Shown here piece after piece: positions 57,933 to 64,000 of a DNA stretch of 64,000 nt. A program made the position numbers and the translations under genes. Location: assembly GCF_013415305.1 (NCBI RefSeq), contig NZ_JACBXU010000001.1:1488001-1552000 (forward strand), given 5' to 3'. The notes under the pieces were generated by a model. It was not told where the DNA came from, did no database searches, and was given only the letters and a program-made list of their open reading frames with translations. Source of the DNA: Pantoea sp. WMus005. Lineage in GTDB: Bacteria; Pseudomonadota; Gammaproteobacteria; Enterobacterales; Enterobacteriaceae. Numbering within the stretch: the stretch's first letter is position 1; each line of letters begins with the position of its first letter.

Positions 57933-59072
57933 ATGACTGTATTTCCCGTTAAACACAGCAAATTATTGTGCCAACCTGAGCATCTGCTGCCACGCAGCGA
58001 ACTGGTACAGCTGATTCGAAAGCTGACACAAAATCTGGTTAACATCACCGACGAGACAGGCGAATTTTTATTGCGGCTGGACGATGGCCGGGTGATTGAT
58101 ACTAAAGGCTGGGCGGGTTGGGAGTGGACACACGGCATCGGTCTGTATGGCATGCTGCACTACTATCAGCAAACCGGTGACCAGCAGACGCTGGCGATCA
58201 TTGATGAGTGGTTCACTCAGCGTCTGGCGGAAGGCTCGCCGACCAAAAATGTGAATACGGTGTGTCCTTTCCTGACGCTGGCTTATCGTTACGAAGAGAC
58301 CAGAAATCCGGCCTGGGTGCCGGTGCTGGAGCGCTGGGCAGAATGGGTAATGTATGAGATGCCACGGACCGAACAGGGCGGCCTGCAGCACATTGTTTAT
58401 AACAATGAGAACACCCAGCAGCTCTGGGACGATACGCTGATGATGAGCGTAATGGCGCTGGCTAAAATTGGCCAGTTGCTGAAACGTGATGAGTGGATTG
58501 AGGAAGCGAGCTACCAGTTTCTGCTGCATACCCAATATCTGATGGATCGTAAGACTGGCTTGTGGTTCCACGGCTGGAACTTCGACGGCCGCCATAACTT
58601 TGCTGATGCGCGTTGGGCGCGCGGTAACAGCTGGGTGACGATTGTCATTCCAGACTTCCTTGAGATGATGAACTGGCCAGAACATCATGCTACGCGCCGC
58701 TTCCTGCAGCAGGTGCTGGAGAGCCAGGTCAAAGCGCTGAAGGCCTGCCAGCACAGCAGCGGATTGTGGCACACCCTGCTCGATGATCCGCAGAGCTACC
58801 CGGAAGCCTCGGCCACTGCCGGATTTGCTTATGGCATTCTTAAAGGCGTGCGCAAGCGTTATCTGCCCGCTGAGTATCGTGAGGTGGCTGAAAAAGCGCT
58901 GCGTGGCGTGATTGCCAACATTGATGAAGATGGCGAGTTGAAACAGGTCTCCTTTGGTACTGCAATGGGCAGTGACCTGGACTATTACCGCACGGTTCCC
59001 CTGACCTCTATGCCCTACGGTCAGGCAATGGCCCTGCTCTGCCTGACCGAGTATCTACGTGTTTACCTCTGA
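57933..59072 (+). CDS. GH105 unsaturated rhamnogalacturonyl hydrolase
   Basis: A GH88/GH105 enzyme that removes the terminal 4,5-unsaturated galacturonyl residue left by rhamnogalacturonan lyase. The 379-residue protein has an (alpha/alpha)6-barrel: WAGWEWTHGIGLYGMLHYY, the catalytic Asp in TQQLWDDTLMMSVMALAK, HGWNFDGRHNFADARWARGN and SATAGFAYGILKGVRKRYL. There is no signal peptide, so it works in the cytoplasm on imported disaccharides. It lies 3 nt after the transporter and is followed by a bidirectional terminator. Confidence 0.85.
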   Translation: MTVFPVKHSKLLCQPEHLLPRSELVQLIRKLTQNLVNITDETGEFLLRLDDGRVIDTKGWAGWEWTHGIGLYGMLHYYQQTGDQQTLAIIDEWFTQRLAEGSPTKNVNTVCPFLTLAYRYEETRNPAWVPVLERWAEWVMYEMPRTEQGGLQHIVYNNENTQQLWDDTLMMSVMALAKIGQLLKRDEWIEEASYQFLLHTQYLMDRKTGLWFHGWNFDGRHNFADARWARGNSWVTIVIPDFLEMMNWPEHHATRRFLQQVLESQVKALKACQHSSGLWHTLLDDPQSYPEASATAGFAYGILKGVRKRYLPAEYREVAEKALRGVIANIDEDGELKQVSFGTAMGSDLDYYRTVPLTSMPYGQAMALLCLTEYLRVYL

Positions 59073-59081
59073 ATCCTGGCC

Positions 59082-59112
59082 AAAAAAAAGCCCCGCTTAG
59101 CGGGGCTTTTTC
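59082..59112. terminator. Bidirectional terminator between the GH105 gene and ptsG
   Basis: AAGCCCCGC pairs with GCGGGGCTT around TTA, with A-run on the left and T-run on the right, so it serves both converging genes. Confidence 0.9.
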
Positions 59113-59126
59113 ATTTCAGTACATCA

Positions 59127-60563
59127 TTACATGCTGCGGATGTAATCATCCATATCGGTTTTCAGGTTATCGGATTTGGTTCCGAAGATGGCCTGCACAC
59201 CGGAACCGGCAACCACCACGCCACGGGCGCCGAGGTTTTTCAGTTCAGACTGATCCACTTTCGCCACATCGGCAACGCTGACACGTAAACGGGTGATACA
59301 GGCATCCAGGTTAGTGATGTTCTCTTTACCACCAAACGCGGCAACCAGTTTGCCCGCCATCTCAGTTCCGGTCGCAGTAGATTGCTCGCTGCTGCTGCTC
59401 TCTTCACGGCCAGGCGTTTTCAGATCCAGTTTAGCGATCAGTACGCGGAATACGGTGTAGTAAATCAGACCGTAAATAATACCAATAATCGGGAACAGCC
59501 AGATTTTGCTGCTGTTACCACTCAGCACGATAAAGTCGATCAGACCGTGTGAGAAGCTGGTGCCATCACGCATGCCGAGCAGGATACAGATTGGGAATGC
59601 CAGACCCGCCAGCAGCGCATGGATCACATACAGGATCGGCGCGACGAACATGAATGAGAATTCAATCGGTTCGGTGATGCCGGTCAGGAATGAGGTCAGC
59701 GCAGCAGAGATCATGATGCCGCCAACTTTGGCACGGTTTTCAGGTTTAGCTGAATGCCAGATAGCAATCGCTGCCGCTGGAAGGCCGTACATTTTGAACA
59801 GGAAGCCGCCAGAAAGTTTACCTGCGGTCGGGTCACCTGCCATGTAGCGCGGGATGTCGCCGTGGAACACCTGACCCGCCGCATTAGTGTATTCACCAAT
59901 CTGCATCTGGAAAGGAACGTTCCAGATGTGATGCAGACCAAATGGCACCAGCGAGCGCTCAACGACGCCATAGATACCAAAGGCAACCACCGGGTTCTGA
60001 TAGGCAGCCCACTGTGAGAACTCCTGAATCGCGGCACCGACAGGTGGCCAGATAAAGGAGAGCAGCACGCCCAGTACAATCGCCGCCAGGCCAGAGATAA
60101 TCGGGACAAAGCGTTTACCGGCAAAGAAGCCCAGATATTCTGGCAGCTTGATGCGGTAGAAGCGGTTGAACATGTAAGCGGCGATGGAACCGGCGATAAT
60201 ACCGCCCAGAACCCCGGTGTCGGCAAGGTGTTTCGCCTCGATTTCCGCCGCAGGCAGATGCAGCACCAGTGGTGCAACAACCGCCATGGTTTTCACCATA
60301 ATGCCATAGGCAACAACCGCTGCCAGCGCCGAAACGCCATCGTTATTGGTAAAGCCCAGCGCCACACCGATAGCGAAAATCAGCGGCATGTTGGCGAACA
60401 CCGATCCACCCGCTTCTGCCATCACATGCGAAACCACTGCAGGTAACCAGCTGAAATTGGCTGAACCGACTCCTAACAAAATACCGGCAATCGGCAGAAC
60501 CGATACCGGCAGCATCAGCGATTTACCGACCTTTTGGAGGTTGGCAAAAGCATTTTTGAACAT
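59127..60563 (-). CDS. ptsG: Glucose-specific PTS enzyme IIBC
   Basis: EIICB-Glc imports and phosphorylates glucose, receiving phosphate from EIIA-Glc (Crr). The 478-residue protein has an N-terminal EIIC domain of about 8-10 TM helices ([19 protein letters not shown] at the start, [18 protein letters not shown]) and a C-terminal EIIB domain with the phosphorylated Cys in [19 protein letters not shown] precedes the ATG; the leader ACTCAGGAGC resembles the SgrS-paired region of E. coli ptsG. CRP and Mlc sites are visible upstream. Confidence 0.96.
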   Translation of the reverse strand: MFKNAFANLQKVGKSLMLPVSVLPIAGILLGVGSANFSWLPAVVSHVMAEAGGSVFANMPLIFAIGVALGFTNNDGVSALAAVVAYGIMVKTMAVVAPLVLHLPAAEIEAKHLADTGVLGGIIAGSIAAYMFNRFYRIKLPEYLGFFAGKRFVPIISGLAAIVLGVLLSFIWPPVGAAIQEFSQWAAYQNPVVAFGIYGVVERSLVPFGLHHIWNVPFQMQIGEYTNAAGQVFHGDIPRYMAGDPTAGKLSGGFLFKMYGLPAAAIAIWHSAKPENRAKVGGIMISAALTSFLTGITEPIEFSFMFVAPILYVIHALLAGLAFPICILLGMRDGTSFSHGLIDFIVLSGNSSKIWLFPIIGIIYGLIYYTVFRVLIAKLDLKTPGREESSSSEQSTATGTEMAGKLVAAFGGKENITNLDACITRLRVSVADVAKVDQSELKNLGARGVVVAGSGVQAIFGTKSDNLKTDMDDYIRSM

Positions 60564-60656
60564 AGCGTGAAGCTCCTGAGTATGAGTGCATATTTGCGCA
60601 ATGCGCGTGGCAAAGAGGGAGGATTCTTTGCCGGGCTGGCGGTGACCGCCTTTTGA

Positions 60657-60679
60657 TTTATTACGAAGGGTAAAATAAA
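60657..60679. promoter_or_regulatory. Mlc operator of ptsG
   Basis: On the minus strand TTTATTTTACCCTTCGTAATAAA closely follows the E. coli ptsG Mlc operator TTATTTTACTCTGTGTAATAAA, about 95 nt upstream of the ptsG ATG. This predicts glucose induction through Mlc. Confidence 0.75.
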
Positions 60680-60693
60680 TCCCGGTTTGTTAC

Positions 60694-60709
60694 TTTGACG
60701 GCTATCACG
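60694..60709. promoter_or_regulatory. CRP site of ptsG
   Basis: On the minus strand CGTGATAGCCGTCAAA fits TGTGA-N6-TCACA at 8 of 10 positions. Its centre is about 33 nt upstream of the Mlc palindrome centre, close to the CRP/Mlc spacing at E. coli ptsG. Confidence 0.65.
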
Positions 60710-60852
60710 TTTCGGCAATCACAGCCGCGCACTTTACGAAATTTCTCACTGACACGCACGATTAATCAGCGATAAAAAGCTGACCCTGCCTGAAAAAACA
60801 GAGTCATGTAGGCAGGTTACAGATTAATTACAGGGGCTAAAATAAAAGCTAA

Positions 60853-61644
60853 TCAGACGCCCAATTTGCTCATAGGGATATGAAACAACGTAGAGAAGTT
60901 TTGCGTAGTGGTGGCGGCCAGGGTTTCCATATCCACACCTTTCAATACGGCCAGATATTCGGCCACATCGCGGGTATAAGCGGGCTGATTCTCTTTACCA
61001 CGATACGGCACTGGCGCCAGATAAGGGGAATCTGTCTCTACCAGCATCCTGTCCAGAGGCACATAACGTGCGGCTTCGCGTAACTGTTCGGCATTGCGGA
61101 AGGTCACGATACCGGAAAAAGAGATGTAGAAGCCCATATCCAGCAGTTTCGCTGCTGTGGGCTGATCTTCAGTGAAGCAGTGCAGCACGCCGCCGCAACG
61201 CTCAACCTGCTCTTCACGCAGGATCGCCAGCGTATCTTCACGTGCATCACGCGTGTGAACAATGATCGGTTTGTTCAGCGCGATACCGGTGCGGATATGT
61301 TCCCGAAACGAGCGCTGCTGCTGATCTTTGGTCTCTGGCTGATAGTGATAATCCAGTCCGGTTTCACCCAGTGCCACTACCTGTGGATCCGCAGAGAGCC
61401 GACGAAACTCTTCTACGTCATAGGCCTCCTCCTGATTCAGAGGATGCACACCGCAGGAGAGCGCAATATTTTTTCGATCGCCAACCAGGCTTTTCAGCGT
61501 GTGAAAACCCGGCAGCGTGGTGGCGATAGCCAGCATAAACTTCACATCACGTGCCGCCGCTTTGGCGATAACATCATCAAGGTCACGATGATTCTTTTCA
61601 TAATCCAGGCCATCGAGATGGCAATGGGAATCCACAATAAACAT
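60853..61644 (-). CDS. ycfH: TatD-family metal-dependent hydrolase YcfH
   Basis: This 263-residue TIM-barrel metallohydrolase has the TatD-family signatures DSHCHLDGLDY (residues 4-14, metal ligands H6 and H8), ALGETGLDYHY, HTRDAREDT and the terminal DSPYLAPVPYRGKENQPAY. TatD proteins have 3'-5' DNase or deacetylase-like activities; the substrate of YcfH is not settled. It is downstream of holB with an 18-nt gap, as in E. coli. Confidence 0.94.
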   Translation of the reverse strand: MFIVDSHCHLDGLDYEKNHRDLDDVIAKAAARDVKFMLAIATTLPGFHTLKSLVGDRKNIALSCGVHPLNQEEAYDVEEFRRLSADPQVVALGETGLDYHYQPETKDQQQRSFREHIRTGIALNKPIIVHTRDAREDTLAILREEQVERCGGVLHCFTEDQPTAAKLLDMGFYISFSGIVTFRNAEQLREAARYVPLDRMLVETDSPYLAPVPYRGKENQPAYTRDVAEYLAVLKGVDMETLAATTTQNFSTLFHIPMSKLGV

Positions 61645-61662
61645 AATTACTCTCAGATAGGT

Positions 61663-62655
61663 TTAGCCGACCAGCGCAGGCTTCTTTTTGTCCGCCCAGT
61701 TCAAAAGCTGATCGGTCAGCAATAGTTCGCGATTCACAGACGCCACATGCAGTAACTGCTCACGACAGCGCATCCATTCCTGGGTACTGCTGTTGAGGGC
61801 GCTGGCTGAAAAGTATCCGGCCAGCAACTGCACCACATCCTGACGATCGATATTACTCAGCCACTGACCTGCGTTTTGCTGCCATTTCATCGCATCCAGC
61901 AGTAAAGAGAGCAGCCAGCCGATACGCGTGGCTGCATCGTCCGCGTTCAGCGCAGGCAGCAGTTGCAGGATGTCCTGCTGTAACGCAGCGGGCAGCGCAT
62001 CACAGAGTTTCTGACGAGCCTGCCACGGCCCGGTTTCCAGCAGGCTCAGTGCCGCTCCGGGTGCGCCCGCACTCAGGCGCAACGCCGCCAGCAGCATCTG
62101 CTCATTGTGCGAAGACTGCTTCTTCAGCCAGAGCAGACTTTGTCCTTCGTCCGGTGGCGTCAGATGCAGCGTCATGCAGCGGCTGCGTAGCGTGGCCAGC
62201 AGACGTGAGGGATCACGGCTGCTGAGGAAAAACCAGCTGTTGGCTGGCGGCTCTTCCAGTGTTTTCAGCAGTGCATTGGCTGCCGCTTCCGAAAGCTGTG
62301 CGGCATCCGGCAGCCAGACGACTTTCGCGCCGCCCTGCTGACCAAAGTGATACATTTTTTCTGTTACCTGACGCACCGCATCAATGCCCAGGGTACTTTT
62401 GCCTTTCTCAGCTTCAAGGCGATACCAGTCAGGATGGGTGCTGGCCTGCATCAGCTGGCAACCGTGGCACTCTCCGCAACTCTTCAGGCCATCTCGCTGC
62501 TGGCACATCAGCCAGCGGCTCATTCCCCAGACCAGCGCCTCATCGCCCATGCCTGCCATTGCCTGGATCATCAGCGCATGATGCGCGCGATTCTCCTGGT
62601 GCTGGCTAATCACCTGACGGTAAGGCTGATTCAGCCACGGATACCAGTTCATCAC
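61663..62655 (-). CDS. holB: DNA polymerase III delta' subunit
   Basis: HolB is part of the clamp-loader complex. The 330-residue AAA+ protein has the zinc-binding cysteines in [19 protein letters not shown], the sensor region [20 protein letters not shown] with [15 protein letters not shown], and like other delta' subunits a degenerate P-loop (MAGMGDEAL). It overlaps tmk by 4 nt. Confidence 0.96.
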   Translation of the reverse strand: MMNWYPWLNQPYRQVISQHQENRAHHALMIQAMAGMGDEALVWGMSRWLMCQQRDGLKSCGECHGCQLMQASTHPDWYRLEAEKGKSTLGIDAVRQVTEKMYHFGQQGGAKVVWLPDAAQLSEAAANALLKTLEEPPANSWFFLSSRDPSRLLATLRSRCMTLHLTPPDEGQSLLWLKKQSSHNEQMLLAALRLSAGAPGAALSLLETGPWQARQKLCDALPAALQQDILQLLPALNADDAATRIGWLLSLLLDAMKWQQNAGQWLSNIDRQDVVQLLAGYFSASALNSSTQEWMRCREQLLHVASVNRELLLTDQLLNWADKKKPALVG

Positions 62656-63284
62656 ACCTGCTCCGCCAGCCAGCTATCCAGCGTCATCTGAAGTGACGCC
62701 GTCACTTCTGTCAGAGATTGAGTCGCATCAATGGTGAGGATAGTGGAGTCTTCTGCGGCCAGCGCCAGATAGCGCGCGCGGGTGCGTTCAAAAAAGCGCA
62801 ATGACTCCTGCTCAATACGATCCAGCTCACCACGCGCACGGGCACGCTGCAGACCAATGTCAGGAGTCACATCAAGATAGAGCGTCAGATCGGGACGGAA
62901 ATCGCCTAAAACAGCATCACGCAGCGTCTGCATCAGTTCGCTGTCGAGTCCCCGGCCGCCGCCCTGATAAGCCTGGGAGGAGAGATCGTGACGATCGCCA
63001 ATCACCCAGGCTCCGCGAGCCAGCGCCGGTTTGATCACCGTCTCCACCAGCTGAACCCGCGCCGCATAGAGCATCAGCAGTTCAGCTTTATCCGTAACCT
63101 GCTCACCCTCAATCCCCTGCTTGACCAGGACCCGCAGCTGTTCTGCCAGCGGCGTACCACCTGGCTCACGGGTAAAGACCAGGTCGGTGATACCACGGGC
63201 GCGCAACGTGGCGACGATGGCGTCACGTGCAGTGGTCTTTCCGGCGCCTTCCAGGCCTTCAATGACGATAAACTTACTGTTCAT
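62652..63284 (-). CDS. tmk: Thymidylate kinase
   Basis: Tmk phosphorylates dTMP to dTDP. The 210-residue protein shows the P-loop [16 protein letters not shown] motif [17 protein letters not shown] and the LID segment with [12 protein letters not shown], placing catalytic basic residues in the LID as in the E. coli type. It overlaps mltG by 11 nt and holB by 4 nt, so the three form one operon mltG-tmk-holB (-ycfH). Confidence 0.97.
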   Translation of the reverse strand: MNSKFIVIEGLEGAGKTTARDAIVATLRARGITDLVFTREPGGTPLAEQLRVLVKQGIEGEQVTDKAELLMLYAARVQLVETVIKPALARGAWVIGDRHDLSSQAYQGGGRGLDSELMQTLRDAVLGDFRPDLTLYLDVTPDIGLQRARARGELDRIEQESLRFFERTRARYLALAAEDSTILTIDATQSLTEVTASLQMTLDSWLAEQV

Positions 63285-64000
63285 TTTTTTCCTTCAGCGT
63301 CTGCCGGTAGACCTGCACCGCTTTGTTATGGCTGGCAAGATTGGTAGTAAACGTATGCCCGCCCTTGCCGTCTGCAACAAAGTAGAGATAGTTAGTTTTC
63401 TCGGGATGCGCCGCGGCCTGCAATGAGGCTTTGCCCGGCATGGCGATCGGGCCAGGCGGCAGGCCGTTGATGATATACGTATTATAGGCGCTGGCGGTCT
63501 CAAGATCTTTGCGGGTCAGCGTGCCGTGATAGCTGTCGCCCATGCCATAGATAACCGTGGGATCGGTCTGTAAGCGCATGCCGGTTCGCAGGCGATTAAT
63601 AAACACCGAGGCTACACGCGCGCGCTCTTCACTGACGCCGGTCTCTTTCTCAATGATCGAAGCCATCGTCACCAGATCCTGTGGCGTTTTATAAGGCAGA
63701 TTATCCGCCCGTCCTTGCCACACCTCATCAATGGTCTTTTTCATGCGCTCATGGGCACGCTGCAGCAGCTCCAAATCCGTGGTATTCGCCGTGTAGAGAT
63801 AGGTGTCCGGGAAGAAGTTGCCCTCCAGCTGTTCTGGTTCCACTTTCAGTGCGCTGGCAAGTGTGGCGAACTGATCGTCTTTCAGGGTGTGCCGGATATA
63901 GGGCGCGTTACGCAGCTCACTCAGCCACTCTTTCAGCCGCTGACCTTCCACAAACCGCACCGGGAACTGCGCCTCTTTTCCGCTTGCCAGCAGCTGTAGC
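63274..64000 (-). CDS. mltG: Endolytic murein transglycosylase MltG (partial, 5' end off window)
   Basis: MltG is an inner-membrane YceG-family lytic transglycosylase that trims nascent glycan strands. Only the C-terminal ~241 residues are in the window; the frame is open to the right edge ([18 protein letters not shown]). The catalytic Glu lies in [18 protein letters not shown], followed by [21 protein letters not shown] and [17 protein letters not shown]. The LysM-like and TM parts are outside the window. Confidence 0.95.
   Translation of the reverse strand, partial: LQLLASGKEAQFPVRFVEGQRLKEWLSELRNAPYIRHTLKDDQFATLASALKVEPEQLEGNFFPDTYLYTANTTDLELLQRAHERMKKTIDEVWQGRADNLPYKTPQDLVTMASIIEKETGVSEERARVASVFINRLRTGMRLQTDPTVIYGMGDSYHGTLTRKDLETASAYNTYIINGLPPGPIAMPGKASLQAAAHPEKTNYLYFVADGKGGHTFTTNLASHNKAVQVYRQTLKEKNEQ

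Overview
This window is chromosomal DNA of an enterobacterium. The genes from icd to mltG keep the order of the ~25-min region of E. coli K-12: icd, rluE, nudJ, mnmA, hflD, purB, phoPQ, roxA, pepT, cobB, lolEDC, mfd, ycfJ, ndh, ycfP, nagZ, thiK, lpoB, ycfL, hinT, ptsG, tatD/ycfH, holB, tmk, mltG. The accessory content (a large CdiBA locus, an unsaturated rhamnogalacturonyl hydrolase with a GPH transporter, a DUF2291/sugar-ABC cluster with a SorC regulator) and the absence of several E. coli neighbours (potABCD, nagK, ldtC, bhsA, fhuE) suggest a plant-associated Erwiniaceae, most likely Pantoea. The genus is an inference.

Layout. 1-2.5 kb: the start of a carbohydrate ABC-transport operon (substrate-binding protein, DUF2291 lipoprotein) divergent from its probable SorC/EryD-type regulator. 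2.5-13 kb: emtA, ldcA, an MBL-fold protein, a GNAT acetyltransferase, several small or secreted unknowns, an exported Ppx/GppA-like protein, a FumD-like small protein, a CsbD-like protein, a small lipoprotein, two family-9 glycosyltransferases around a DUF1493-like gene, and two AriR/YmgB-like small proteins. 13-33 kb: conserved housekeeping block.

33-50 kb is the accessory island between ycfJ and ndh. Along the minus strand it reads cdiB, a ~3,557-residue cdiA, its immunity gene, then a silent 'orphan' cassette with a second toxin tip (TNT NAD+-glycohydrolase type) and an Imm63-like immunity gene. Beyond these lie a plus-strand symE-like gene with a probable antisense symR RNA, a decayed frameshifted relic of a third cdiA piece, and an OmpX/Ail-like gene interrupted by one in-frame stop. 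The island looks like successive replacement of CDI toxin tips at different stages of decay.

50-64 kb: ndh to hinT, then an inserted pectin-degradation pair (GPH transporter plus GH105 hydrolase) under a likely KdgR operator, then ptsG, tatD, holB, tmk and mltG, which runs off the right edge.

Several regulatory sites can be read directly: a PurR operator inside purB at codons 62-67, a PhoP box and -10 before phoP, a perfect FNR site before ndh about 50 bp from the inferred start, adjoining CRP and Mlc sites before ptsG, a KdgR-like palindrome before the GPH transporter, and sigma-S-like -10 elements before two small stress-type genes. No rRNA, tRNA, CRISPR array, insertion sequence or prophage was seen.
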